Shown here: positions 10,774-22,498 of the stretch, one piece after another
How the letters are laid out: each line of letters opens with the position of its first letter
Position numbering within the stretch: position 1 is the stretch's first letter
From: Himantopus leucocephalus
Lineage: Eukaryota; Chordata; Aves; Charadriiformes; Recurvirostridae
Direction: 5' to 3'
Length of the DNA: 64,000 bases
Assembly: GCA_003993805.1 (NCBI GenBank)
Contig: RSEF01000001.1
Coordinates: 74,291,396-74,355,395, forward strand
The notes under the pieces: model-generated
Told to the model about the DNA's origin: nothing
Databases searched by the model: none
The model's input: the letters and a program-made list of their open reading frames with translations, nothing else
Translations under genes and position numbers: made by a program

Positions 10774-13700
10774 AAAGGAAAAAAAAAAAAAAAAAGCCTC
10801 GAGTCTGTAAAACTGGAGTAATAAGAACAGTCTATTAAGCTAAAAAAAAAAAAGGATAACTCTTTAATTAGAGGAATTGTTGGGTGAGACATTAACTTTT
10901 GAAACAAAGTGTCTTTGCATGGTGAGTCTACCCCTTCAGCCTTGGTTTCCCTCCCAGCAACTTCCATGGACTCCCTGGTGTGTACAAATCTGCTGGTCTC
11001 CTTAAAGGTCCCCAGAGAGCCTTCTCCCTGACGCTCGCTGAGTTATTCACCCTCATTCCCCTGCATAGCCCTGTGGCGTGTGCTCTGGGTGCTCTTCACT
11101 CTTTTCTAGAGCCTTCTGATGGCAAAGGGCACAACAGTTGGCATGGGCAAAATGGGCAGCCATTCTCCCACACTATCCCCAAGTGGGGAAGTATGTCCCA
11201 GCTGTGCCCTTTTTACTGGAGTATGCAACTTACAGTGTCTATACAGTAAATTGGAAGCAACCAAGCTAAGCAGTTATGCCATCTGCTGCAATTATTGTTT
11301 GTGGAACTCTTTTCTGGAAGAAACTAGCCCTGTGCAAGACCCAGCTCCCCCACCAAAGCTCACGTACCAGCCTTCGTGGCCAGTCCCCATGTGGAAAGGC
11401 AGCAGCACTGGGCTCTGTGGGGTATTCCCGTGTCCCATGCAAGTCCCTGGAGGCAGCTGCTTCAGCAGGCTGACCCTGACAGTGGGAGAGTGAAGAATTT
11501 GGGAGCAGCATAAAGATTGCAAGGAGCATTTTTTTTTTTTTCTGGTGCAGATTTTTCCAAACCACCCAGACCCAATGAGATCTCAAATCATATCACACAG
11601 GGGGTCCAAGCTTTGTGATTAAGCCCCTGCAGATGCTCAGCTCTTGTATGGGACCCAGCATTCCCAGGCAAGAAGGTGTCGCTAGAGAGCACTGGGGCCC
11701 AGCGACACAGCTAACTGGGTCACCAAGGGAGCCCTTTCTACATTTGGATCAAAGGAAAGATCCAACACAACATCCTTACAAAACCCTGGGTACAAGAGGA
11801 AAATCTGAAATCAGCATATCTAGTGTCATGTTGCTTTATACGGGTTTAAAAACTTGAGGCATCTGCGTTGGGAAACTTTGACTCTATTGTTCCTATTAAT
11901 AATTTAATTGAAAGCTGGGCCAAGGCCCTGCCTGAGGATGTACAGTAAAGCTCAGCGAGGAGGCTTAAGGTGGTTATAGAGTGGAAGGTTTTCCTTGGTA
12001 ATTAGAAATGTTAGGTTTGGCTTTCCCTTGCCTTCCTGGAGGAATTTCAAGGGTGGGGCCATCCTGTTGTTTGGGTATGTAGCTTGCTATGTTGACAGAA
12101 GGATTCATAGGATGAGGTTGTTTTTTCCTTTTTCTTTCCATCCTTCAGTGCAGCTTGATAGGGCTGTAACAGTTAGCCATACTAAATTCAGGTCAGTGAT
12201 ATAGTGTGCTATAAAAATGGCCATTGATATGTCAGTATGTTAAACATGAATTGTGAGTTACTGTTGGGCAGAGACCAGAAGTGAAACAGCTGTGGCCGGT
12301 AATATCTCCCACTTCTGAAAAATGGTACTGGGACTTCCCTGCCCAGCTTCCACTGGGTTCAATGAAAGTTAAACAATTAAGACACTTATCTTTGGCCTTT
12401 TCAGCTTAGGTTCACAATATTAAATTATACTCCAACAGTGTGGCTCTGAAAGCATCTCCATTAAGATACTTTATAAGATCAAGGTGGCAGGATTGAAGTG
12501 CCAGGATCAGGTTTTTTTCATAACAGTAGGTAACAGGCCTGTTCCTCTTGGCAAACTGGATTAAGTAGTTAATGTTAAACTGAGATCGTCAGGTCACTGG
12601 CACAACAGAGGAACTAGATGAGAAACTCAGCAACTTGCATTTCAACTAGGGGATGCTGCTGAGAGTAAGATGAAATTATATGTTTTGAGAGAAGTTGATT
12701 AAAACGAGGAGGATGAGGCACATGGGAATTCAACAGAAAAGGACAGGACCTCTGCTGCTTTTGCTTTTATTTGTGAGTTACTTGCTTCGTGTTGGTCTCT
12801 GAGACTGAGTGGGGAGTGGATGCAGTGGGGAGGGCTATTGCCCCACTGCCCTTTGTGTTAGCGGGCTGCAGAGTTTTGTCTCCCTCTGGCTGCTCCAGCT
12901 GTGGCATCACAGCTGCCTCCACCATTGTGTCTTGCCAAGTTCAGAAGCTCAACTTTGAAATCTCAGGTCCCATGTTACAGCACCCAGCTGTAACATCTAC
13001 ATCAGTATGCCTTCCTAAAATCTAAGATCTGCTCTCAGGATTTACTGGGAGGAGGGTGGCAGGAGAAATAGCTAAATTAGATGAGATAACCAGTAGGTGG
13101 TGCTCAGTCGTAAATGCAAAGGGTTGCTCCATCGTTAAGATGGTACCAAGAATTTTTTCAGTGCAATAGGTTATTCTATGCCTCTGCTAATATGCTAGCA
13201 TTTTTTTCCAGTGGATTATCAATTTAGATATAATGATGACTAAAGAGGATTATATGGTACCTAGATAGAGTCCTAGGTTATGAAGTATTGCAAAAGTGTG
13301 TTGTGGAAACTTCTCTGACCAGCCGCAAATTGTAGGGATTGAAGTCTGAGGGTAAAGAGTTAAAAAAACATAATTATTTGGGCTTTAAAGATGCCTGGTA
13401 CAACTTATTTAAGATACAGTTCTGTAGCAACCCACATAGTAAAAGAAATATGCAGCAACTGTAGAGCATGTTCTCCTTCCTTTTCCCTCTATTAATCATC
13501 TATTTTAGAGTTCATTTTGTGCTTTTATGTTGTGTTAAAATAATACACAAGACCCTGGACTGAGTTGTGACTGGAAGATTATTGTGAGTAATGTTTACAA
13601 CAAAGCTCAGGAGGGGAGCTCTGTAAAAAGAGCTACTTCAGAAGCTGGTCATGCATGTAAAACTGGCTCTTATTAAATTTGATATATTTTTTTAATGGCT

Positions 13701-15050
13701 GCTGTAGCTCTAGATTGCATTCTTTTGAATATTGAATACCAGCCACCTGACACACATTCTTCTAATAAAATTTCTCTTCAGTTAAAACTCTCTCCTGCTT
13801 TAGCAATACATACCCTGAACGTCAATAGTGGCCTCCTGAAGTCTTAAATTTCTCTTCCTTGCACCACATGAAGGACACTGCAGTGGGGCTTGGAGAAGTA
13901 TTATGTTTTGGGCTCGGTTCCTCACACAGCTGTTGCTGTGGCTGTGCGGTTTTATGTAAAAGCAATACTAAAGGTCAGATTAGATAGCATTTTAGAAATA
14001 AAACTGGCCTCGACCCAAATCCTGTGCAACCCCACTTACTGATAGTGCACAGAATGCAAGCAATCATAGACTTCGTTCTCCTGCTTCGGTTTTTAAAACA
14101 AAGATTTAGAGCAATCATGTTCTGAAGGGAGTGTTCCTGTATGTCTTTAAATGGTGAAGGTCTACCTGTCTCAAATCTGGCAGGAGAAGGAACATACACC
14201 ATCACTTTCTACCCCAAGGTATGGACAACAAAGTTAAGGGAACAGCATCTCAAAAATAGACTGTTTAAGCATCCCAGACAATGGGGTTGGGTGCTTCCAA
14301 AAGTGTTGAGACCTTTCTAGATGATTGAATAGAAATGGGTTAGTAAGCATTCATGGGCTACCAGGAAAGCTCATGTGGCTGAAGTTGTGCTTGTGAGGGC
14401 TCTGCAAACTGTAGGCATGTGTGGGGAGGAAGATCAGATTGCTGATTCCTGCCGAGCTAGTGGAGACAAGGTGTCCTGTATGGGTTTGTCTCCGATCACA
14501 GTAGTAGGGCACATCAGACCTTGCTGCTGTTACCCATCCAGTCCAGCGTTCTGTCTCAGACTCATGGAAGCCATAACTGATTTATAAATCCTCTGCTTCA
14601 AAATTAATAGTGGTCTCTCCTAACCATTAAGCTAAGTGCTGTTCCTTTTAATGAGCCTAACAGGGCTGGAACTTCTAGTATAACCAGTGGGAACTTCTCA
14701 GCCACAATACTTTGCTTAGGCAGCTGTTCCAGGCAACAGTGCAGCAAAATACTGCTCTCTGAAAATTACACTGTCTGAGGCCTATCTAGTCACTTGAAAG
14801 GAGGTGGATGGCAATAAACTCCGAGCTCCATTATGCTGATATATCTAAAGTGTCACAGGAAGTGCTTTGCATCAGGGAAGCCAAAGCAACATTTAAGCAA
14901 ATGGCTGTGGAATGGCCTTTCGGCTGCAGCCAGCTTCAGCCAGGGACCTGTTTGACATGTACCTGACTCGATGGCCGGCTGCGTTTCTGTTGAAAGCTGT
15001 GGGGACAAAAGATTCCGCTGACCTCCCAGGGGAGACAGGAGCAGGCAATG
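10774..15050. other. Non-coding sequence, no gene seen
   Basis: Long unique stretch. A 124-codon frame at 11119-11493 and an antisense partner match nothing recognisable. About 14500-14560 (CACATCAGACCTTGCTGC, then CCCATCCAGTCCAGCGTTCTGTCTC) may be a worn copy of the same unnamed interspersed repeat suspected near 7222, since that family carries 'agtccagtatcctgtctc'. No exon with credible splice sites was found. Confidence 0.55.
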
Positions 15051-15420
15051 CCGGGGTGTGGGTTTCCGTCCAAGGGCGCTGATTAATAACTCCTATTGGC
15101 TTTGGTGGATTTGGCACGCTCTCAGCACTTCTGCCAGACAGACGGGGTTTATGTGCATTTGAGGCAATGTTCTCTAGTGTAATTAATTAATTAAGAAAGA
15201 TGCATTTAATTAGGCTGCAGAAATAAATTAAGAAAATCTGAGCCCAATTCGACAGAGACTGTGTTTCCTTTGACAACCAAAACAATGCCTTTGAAACAGT
15301 TTCCTGTGAATTAATCTCATGAAGGAGTTTCTCTGTTAGTGTCTTTGCTGACAACAGAACTGTCATCTGGGGGATGAGAGTTACATCAGCACATTGCGGG
15401 GGGGGTGGAACCAAACAAAA
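15051..15420. promoter_or_regulatory. Candidate conserved regulatory block with TAATTA homeodomain motifs
   Basis: Three overlapping TAATTA motifs lie at 15180-15193 (a 14-bp palindrome). Close by are GATTAATAACTCC (about 15080), an inverted CCAAT (ATTGG, about 15094), ATGCATTTAATTAGG (about 15201) and AATAAATTAAG (about 15224). TAATTA is the core site of many homeodomain factors, and ATGCAT-type sites are bound by POU factors. The block is non-repetitive and shows no coding potential, which is the look of a conserved non-coding enhancer. Conservation itself cannot be seen from one genome. A G8 run lies at the right end near 15399. Confidence 0.25.
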
Positions 15421-15727
15421 AAAACCCCACCAAAAAATAGATTAGACAAATCTAAATTAACTTGATAATTGGACACACCTTAGTTATGGGAAGTTTAGTT
15501 AGTGATGTCTAAAATTATAGCAGCAACTGTGGATGCTCAAACTGAATGAAATTAGCTTCACTGACAAGCCAAGAGAACTCGGATGGCCATCCAGAGCTGT
15601 CATAGAGGTTGCATCACTCAGATGCATCATATCTTAATACAGAAATTGAGATGACAAATGCTGAGTGTGGCCACGAAGAAATTGAGGAATGGTCATTGTC
15701 TCTAGCTGTGCTGTCAGCTCTGCTCCA
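15421..15727. other. Non-coding sequence, no gene seen
   Basis: AT-rich unique sequence leading into the first single-N duplication. Nothing recognisable. Confidence 0.6.
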
Positions 15728-15816
15728 GCTGCTGATACGGCACCTGCACTTTTGAATTTGTATTCTCTTATNGCTGCTGATATGGCACCTGCACTTTTGA
15801 ATTTGTATTCTCTTAT
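15728..15816 (+). repeat. 44-bp duplication abutting a single N (probable contig-join artefact)
   Basis: The 44 bases at 15728-15771 are repeated at 15773-15816 with one mismatch (ACGG versus ATGG at the tenth base), separated only by the N at 15772. A biological tandem duplication would not be expected to have an N exactly at its junction. The simplest reading is two overlapping contig ends joined without merging, with sequence error or allelic difference explaining the mismatch. The duplication distorts local open frames on both strands. Confidence 0.9.
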
Positions 15817-16040
15817 CACTGACGCACTCGAGGGTTTGGCAGGTGATTCATATGCACTGATTCACAATTCATCCTGGGTGAAGTTTGCAGCAAAAGGTAT
15901 TATCTTTGTTGTATACACAGGGAAAAAACACAACCCATGATCAGATTCTTTCCTAGCACAAATTTTCTTCGCTGTGACCTACAGACTTCTGTTTGTGAAG
16001 TTGGAATTGAGATTTTGTTCTGGCAATTCACACGCCATCA
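15817..16040. other. Non-coding sequence, no gene seen
   Basis: Unique sequence between two duplication artefacts, with nothing recognisable. Confidence 0.6.
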
Positions 16041-16103
16041 TCTCTCACTTATCTCTGGGTGCTTTATTCAGNTCTCTCACTTATCTCTGGGTGGTTTATT
16101 CAG
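16041..16103 (+). repeat. 31-bp duplication abutting a single N (probable contig-join artefact)
   Basis: Bases 16041-16071 are repeated at 16073-16103 with one mismatch (GGTGC versus GGTGG), with the N at 16072 between. It lies about 300 bp from the 15772 join and has the same form, so a small contig of about 300 bp may sit between the two Ns. Confidence 0.9.
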
Positions 16104-17874
16104 GTTATGGATTAACTGAGCAATCATTTAGAAACACCTTGCTCTCTACTTCTTCTAGTCCAACTTGGTACAGCTGCATGACATGATGTGGGGCTGCACA
16201 GACTTACTGACTTGCCTCAGTGCTAATTTAGGAATCTCCACCACCTGCTGTCTGCTGTATTGCTGAGCTTTCTTTTCTCCTTTATACCTTTGGTGCTTGC
16301 TCTCACAGCCTAGACACAGTAATACCCTACTACAGCAAAACATCAGTTATAACAGTTACTGAGAAAATCATGAACTAACTGTATCAGCAAACAGATTTTT
16401 TTATTATTTTTTTTTATGCAATCTTTTTTCTTTTGGGAAGCCTATCCAGGTCAGAAAAATCCTAGCACCTCCTCCCTTTTCAAACAATTACTTTTGATGG
16501 AAGAACTGCGGAGTGACTCCACAGGAGGAGGAAATGGCCTGCAATAATCATCACCTGTCAATCCAGGGACTCCCAAGACCAAACTCAACAAAGCCTTTCT
16601 ACAGCTCTGAGTGCCACCACAGTTGGTGGTTTTGAAATACCAGCAAGAGCTGTGCTGGGGCATCATCTATATTTTCTTACGGACATCAGCATGAGAGCCA
16701 CAGACTTCTCTGAAGGGCCAGGAAGGTCCAAGTATCAAAAGTACTAGTTCTGGAGCTTATGTTCTTTGTGCAAGGAGATTGTCACAGAAGTGGCATTACT
16801 GTCCTGTTCTAAGCCTTGAGCTGCTGTGGGACTTGCACATGAAGGCTTGGGGCCCCAGCCAGACTCCACCAGCATTGATGGAACACGTAATTGATTTTGT
16901 GGCGAAGTAAAAAGATGCATCCTGCAACCTAGTGAGTAAAGAAAGGTCTATTCATTTAATGAGGCAGGATTCAGATGCACACAGTCCTGGAGCACCTCAG
17001 AATGATTAGCCACTTTCCCAAAGCCAGCTTATGCTATCATTCTGAATGTTTACCTTCACAGTACAAACAAAAAAGAGGTGTATTTATTGACAGAGTAAAC
17101 AGGTACGCTTCTCCAAAAGAAACCAGTTTGGTTAGTCAGCCTGGGTGTTGACAAGAGATGGAAGGAAATCATTAAAAGAGACTGCATAGTAGGTATGATA
17201 ATTAGCCATGTGGCTGGTACCAAACAATAGAGGCTTATGCAGAGCCTAGGGAATGTGGAGAGATAATTTTACCTTTCCAAACAGGAGGGCATCAAGCTGT
17301 GCTTCCCTGCTTGGGAAGTAGGTCAAGAGGAAGTGCACTTTCAATTCATATTCATCTCATAATTATTTCACGTACTGAAGAACAGCATTTCTGTCAAGGG
17401 GAAGATGCCTCTGTGGCCAGTCTTATGGAAGAACAATCCTCCACTCGAAGCAACAGCGTGCATATTTGACTCTTTCAGCATCAGTGCCCATCAGCGCTGC
17501 CCTTCCACATGAGCTCTCATTGCACTTCTGCTGTTAGTCCTGACCTTGCCAAGCTTCACAGTCACTCCAGACATCACCACCAGTGGATCCAGAGTGCTGG
17601 ATCCTAGAACAAGATTGCACCGCTTTACATTTGTCAATGGGACGCAAATCAAGACGTGCGGTATGCTGTTGCTCCTGGTACTGAAGCCAATTGTCATCTT
17701 TCACTGGCACTATTGGACAAGCAATTCCAGTGGTCCTGGCAAAGCATTTGTGTCAGGATACATATGTTAAACAGGAGACCATGAAAAATGTCTCTCTCTT
17801 TGATCCTTAAGAGGAGAAAAAAGAATACTTTAACATGTATTGGCTTATTTTCATATGTAAGAGAGAATAACTTA
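16104..17874. other. Non-coding sequence, no gene seen
   Basis: Unique sequence. Open frames of about 70 codons on both strands at 17.49-17.77 kb match nothing I recognise. T-runs lie near 16396-16421. Confidence 0.6.
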
Positions 17875-18065
17875 AGTTAGAAAGGATGCTTGGAGGTCAC
17901 CTGGTCCAACCTTCTGCTCAAAGCTAGGCCAATTGTGAAGATACCTGAGGTTGCTCAGGGTCATATCACTAAAGTGTTAAAGGGATAGAGTGTCCAAAAC
18001 CTCTCTGAGCAACCTATTGCAATGCTTGACCACTATCATAGAGACTTTTTTTTTTCTTAGAGATG
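17875..18065 (-). mobile_element. CR1 LINE fragment, minus strand
   Basis: The plus strand reads like the reverse complement of the CR1 3' region: TTGGAGGTCACCTGGTCCAA, CTTCTGCTCAAAGC, GGTTGCTCAGGGTC, CCAAAACCTCTCTGAGCAAC, then GCAATGCTTGACCAC. These correspond to the familiar landmarks ggagatcatctagtccaac, cctgctcaaagcagg, ggttgctcagggcc, cacaacctctctgggcaacc and ccagtgctcgaccacc. Divergence is moderate. The left part of the element is shown once; its right end is repeated by the join at 18125. Confidence 0.75.
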
Positions 18066-18249
18066 GATGTCAAAGGTTACGTAAGGATAAATCTGTATTA
18101 GCCTAGGTAGGGAACAAGTGTTGTNATCTCTGAGCAACCTATTGCAATGCTTGACCACTATCATAAAGACTTTTTTTTTTCTTAGAGATGGATGTCAAAG
18201 GTTAAGTAAGGATAAATCTGTATTAGCCTAGGTAGGGAACAAGTGTTGT
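18002..18249 (+). repeat. 123-bp duplication abutting a single N (probable contig-join artefact)
   Basis: The 123 bases at 18002-18124 are repeated at 18127-18249 with two visible mismatches (CATAGAGAC versus CATAAAGAC, and GGTTACG versus GGTTAAG). Only the N at 18125 and one A separate them. The copied segment includes part of the CR1 relic, so it appears to contain two CR1 right ends. An overlap of unmerged contigs explains this better than a recent duplication. Confidence 0.9.
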
Positions 18250-20991
18250 ATCTACAGTACCCGTTCTTGGTCTTTGGTATATAAGAACTGCTTCTGAAGC
18301 AGAAGAGAGCCTTTCCTTGAGAAGAAAAAAAAATCAAATACTTATGTTTAAAGTAAATTTTCTCATTACTTGAAGGAATGTGTAAAGCAACAGTGGAAAA
18401 AAGATAAAAAGCCAAGCAACAGCGTCTTAGAAAATGATGGCAATATGATGGCTCTAACTTTGCATTCAACTATAGAGAAATGTAAACATAAGACTAAATA
18501 CAGCCACTCCAATTTGACAAATCTTCTGTTGTATGTTTAAAAACAACATGTGCAGGATGTGAAATATTACTGTTAGAAAGCACATAGCTTTCAAGCTGCA
18601 GTGTGCAATTTCCACATATGCCACTTAGTAATGTTTCTTAAAAAAAAAAAAGGACATGACCTAATTTTAAAATAGTAATGCCAATAACACAGAAAACCAA
18701 ATCTGCTGCACCAAGTTGTATATGTTCTCTGTAAGTAAAATATTTAGTAGCTAGTTCTATTCTCTGCCCCAGATAAACCTTTTTTTTTTTTCATAAAACT
18801 TTCTTGGTTTCACCATAACTGAGAAATAGTTGCAGTGTTATTCCATCATCATGTTTTCAAGATAACTAAATTGAACTCCAGTGGAGACAGGACACTATAG
18901 GTTTTATTTTAGTCTGGAAAGTTAAGACTAATCGTTTATGTTAATTTTTGCCAGCTGAGGAAGCCAGTAAAGTCAGAAACTTCTAAACCTCTTCTTATCC
19001 AAGACTTTAAGCTTAAAAATGAGCTAATACGAGGAGGCTGATTTGGTGGGAAAAATCCACTTTTTTGTTCCTCTAGTGGAATTACTTCCTCTGTAATACT
19101 AGACACAAAGCAAAACTTGGCCCTTGCATCATTTATATTGCCTGAAGTAACAGTATAACTGCAGACGTGTCTGGGATGAATCAGTCTTTTCTTAAGTTTG
19201 ACAATTGTCATTTTCCTACTGACAGACCCCTGACTTCTGCATACCCCAAAGCCCTTATCTCCCCCTGCTATATTTTTAATTTTTCCCTGCTACCAGCCAT
19301 TTTTACCTGTTTTCTGCTATAACTGTTTTATTTTCCTCACAAACAGCAGTACTGTTTGTCAAGTAAGTAGCTATAATGTTGTAGCAAACTCTGTAGAATG
19401 TTTATTAGGAAGACTGTTTTCCCAAAACCTTTTTCTTTTTTTCACCTTCCCTCTAGCTATTGCAGTAGATCTGATTTAAGGAAAAAAACCAAACCAAGAA
19501 ACAGCTATTTAGGAGTTGTTTTTATACATGGTTAGACGTTCCAGTTGTGTGTGTTATCATACTTACCCTCAAACAAAAAAAAAGGTCTACTAAGCATTAG
19601 TTTTATATTCATAGCACATCTTTGCTAAATCAACGCTCAATTGTAATCAAGAATCTAATCTCATAATCATTAGCCCTATCAGTTCTAGTAAACTTCTTTA
19701 TCATTAGGAACGTTTGCTCTTTGCTTCCTTATAATTCTCAAACAGCAGCACTTAACAGGAAGGAAAAGCATCAGCTAGACAACTTCATTCAACTGTTCTT
19801 AGTTTTTTGGATACACTTCACACATTTTGTATCCTTCACCAAGGTACTGCAAAAAATCTGGCAAGCTCATGCTATGCCTTAGTGCTTTCCCCCAGGACTC
19901 CCCAGTCCAACACAGCTCACTAACAGCACATCTAATCATCATTACTGTTAATAAAGCACAAGCTTCTGAAAGATTTAATAGGAGTAAGTAAGTAAGTACT
20001 AAGTATTTTAGTGCTTCTTTGAACTTCTAGTCTTTTTAATTTCACTTTCCCAGGAGCCTCTCATTTCTTTGGTAATAGTGCCTAACAGATTTCCAATAAT
20101 TTTCAAGCTGAGTAGACCTGGTTAATTCCTAGAAAAGTGACTGCCAGGGCAAGCTTAGTAACTTCTGCTGATGACTAAGTAATTAGACTAAATTAGAACA
20201 GGAACGGAACTCTAGTCCAGCATATTCTGAAGAGACATTGAAAAAAATCCCCTTTTTTCTTGTTAGGATGTTAAACCAAGAGCTTCCATCCTGTTTCTAA
20301 CCTGCCCAAGCAAAGACACAAGCTTAGTTTCTATTCTGTTTACTAGACGTCTGTCTAGTCATGTATTTGGTGCTCCTAAATGGCTTATTTCACAAAGCAA
20401 CCAGGAAAACGATGAATGAAAGTGGTTGGGAAGAGAAACATGGGCAGAAGTTGTGAGATTTAGACAGGAAAATGTGAATGAAAACTGGAAATTATTCTAG
20501 GAAAGTCTACTAGATGACTAAAAACCACAATTTCATAATTGTGAATAAGGATATCTTTGGTTAGCGGCACCTGCTTATTAAGTGAGGAAGTAAAGGCAGC
20601 TATTAAAAAATATATCAAATAAACAGGGAAGAGGAGAAGAAAGAGGAAGGAGGCAGCAATTATGTAAATTAGAGACTGTGGAAATATAAAGAGGGGAAAG
20701 ACCGGAGAGGGAGGAAAAGAAACCTCTACCTCGCAGCCTAAGGAGAGTCAGGCATTTTTAAGATTAACAGCAATAAAATAATGCCTAACAATAGTCTAGC
20801 TCACTTGCTAGCAGAAGATGGTGAAAGGCTTAATGATTCAGGAAAGGCAGAAATACTCAGTAGTTCTCTTTTATGTTTAGAAGGAAGCAGATGATGTAAT
20901 CGGGCATCATGGGAATGCAGAAGTACCTTACAACCCTCCCAAGTAACTGTGAAAGATAACAGCAACCATAATGAATTAAAAAGTAAAACTC
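18250..20991. other. Non-coding sequence, no gene seen
   Basis: AT-rich unique sequence with A/T homopolymers near 18641 and 18781 and a (GTAA)4-type microsatellite at about 19984-19997. No recognisable exon; the 91-codon minus-strand frame at 18936-19211 matches nothing known. Confidence 0.6.
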
Positions 20992-21089
20992 AGACATGGT
21001 TTAGTGGTGGTTTTGGCAGTGTTAGGTTAATGGTTGGACTTGATGATCTTAAAGGTCCCTTCCAACCTAGACCATTCTGTGATTCTATG
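20992..21089 (+). mobile_element. CR1 LINE 3' end, plus strand
   Basis: About 98 bp with the typical avian CR1 terminus: CATGGTTTAGTGGTGG, GGCAGTGTTAGGTTAATGG, GGTTGGACTTGATGATC, TTAAAGGTCCCTTCCAACC, and the octamer-type tail GTGATTCTATG. The copy is severely 5' truncated, the usual state of CR1 insertions, and close to consensus, so relatively young. It contains no coding sequence. Confidence 0.92.
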
Positions 21090-22199
21090 CCTAGGTAGCA
21101 CCAGATAAGCAAGAGAGTTGTGTGAGACGCATAACCTTCTCTTGCTAACTTGTAATAAGTCTTTGAGCAATAAGGAAACTTTTGAGTCTGGAGTTAACTC
21201 AATGAAAGGCAAAGCAAGATGACCTGGATAATCCTAGCCCAGCTTTTTTGACAGTAGAGAGCAAATATTGAGAAGGCTTGGTATGTGATTCAACTAGTAG
21301 AGGAGGAAAGAGAATATACCATATTGTGCCCAGTATAAAGTAAGATTTGCGTTTTTTGACATTATTTTTTTTATATCAGAAGATATTATTTGAAAATATC
21401 TGTTATGTTACATGATGCCCTGCCAGATTTATTAACATTTAGAGCCCTTTATCAGCCCCAGTGATGTGCTCTGGTGGCTGGAATTAGTTGGTTCTATAGC
21501 TGCATTTGGCACAGATGTTGATTGCTAGAGCTGGAACCATCCAGACTAGGCCCAATGTCTTGATTGCTGCTGAGACAGTTAAGTGTTTTTATCTGTGTCA
21601 TTTCTTGAGCCAAAGTTGTCTTAAAATAAGTGTTATAAACGACCCTTGCAAGCCTGTAGAACAGAATATGTGAGAGGTAGCTTGTGATGGAAGGCAGGTA
21701 GGCCATGAGGCAACAAATATGGCTAAGGTAGCATGTAAGTAATATTTTTTTTTTTTAACAAAAATCTATTCATTTTCATATTTGGAGTGAGGGAAGGCAA
21801 GAGAGAACATCATTTAATTTATGTGCTACAACATGAAACCAAACACAGTTGAATCGATATGGGCAACTTGATTCTAATCAACATGATCAGATGCCAGTTC
21901 TGTCAGGCCAGTTTGCATTGATTTGGCATGAAATAATAGATAAAGGTAACTGTAACTGGTTTCATTTCTATTCTTTTTATTAATTGCTAGGTACAATATG
22001 AGTGAAGTACAGCTTAGGAGCATCAAGGACCATACAATTGGAAGGCAGTGATTCGGAAATGGCTTTAAGGGTTCTAATGGAAATAGAGCTGAACATGAGC
22101 TTGCTGTGGGACATGGCAGTTCTACAGTGATGACAGGAGCAGGGCTGTGTTCATAAGATTCATTAGTTTAATATCAGAATAACATGAGAAACTCTCTCA
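21090..22199. other. Non-coding sequence, no gene seen
   Basis: AT-rich unique sequence with T-runs near 21366 and 21748. Nothing recognisable. Confidence 0.6.
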
Positions 22200-22400
22200 C
22201 AGCTGAGAAACCCATAAAATCTGGAGAGTGCACAGGAAAAGAGCCATACAAATTATGAAAATACTAAAAAATGCCTTCCAATGCAAACCTGAAAGAGATC
22301 CAGCTGTCCTGCTTCAAAGAAGACTTGATTCAGACTTAATAGGTAGCACAGAATCTAGCTGGGGCTAAACCAACTTTGTATTATTACTGGAGAAAGCATA
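22200..22400 (+). mobile_element. Possible old CR1/L3-like LINE fragment, plus strand
   Basis: The stretch follows, with many changes, the C-terminal coding region of CR1/L3 elements: GGAAAAGAGCC, ACAAATTATGAAAATACTA, an AAATGCC stretch, GAAAGAGATCCAGCTGTCC, then TTCAAAGAAGACTTGATTC. The resemblance is to the landmarks agagcaac, aatgattaaaggactag, gagaggctgaaggagct and agagaagactta. This is a by-eye match at high divergence. Confidence 0.4.
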
Positions 22401-22476
22401 TAAAAACCCTATAAAAGGAAGCTGAATCAAGGTAAGTTTAAATTAGAAATGAAGACAGAGAGATAACTTACCAAGA

Positions 22477-22498
22477 GGGGAGGGTGGGGAGGTGGGGG
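22477..22498 (+). other. Canonical G-quadruplex motif
   Basis: Four G-tracts (GGGG, GGG, GGGG, GGGGG) are separated by loops of 1, 1 and 4 nt within 22 bp, satisfying the standard G3+N1-7 rule. Short loops favour a stable fold. It lies just after a possible CR1 relic in an otherwise AT-rich region. Confidence 0.85.

Noticed and set aside
11119..11493. 124-codon frame beginning MAKGT
   Set aside because: The first residues briefly suggest a ribosomal protein start, but the rest diverges completely and has no zinc-finger Cys spacing or basic tail. Chance likeness.
17491..17770. About 70-codon frames on both strands resembling coding DNA by composition
   Set aside because: Neither translation matches a family I recognise and there are no splice sites or repeats to support a gene.
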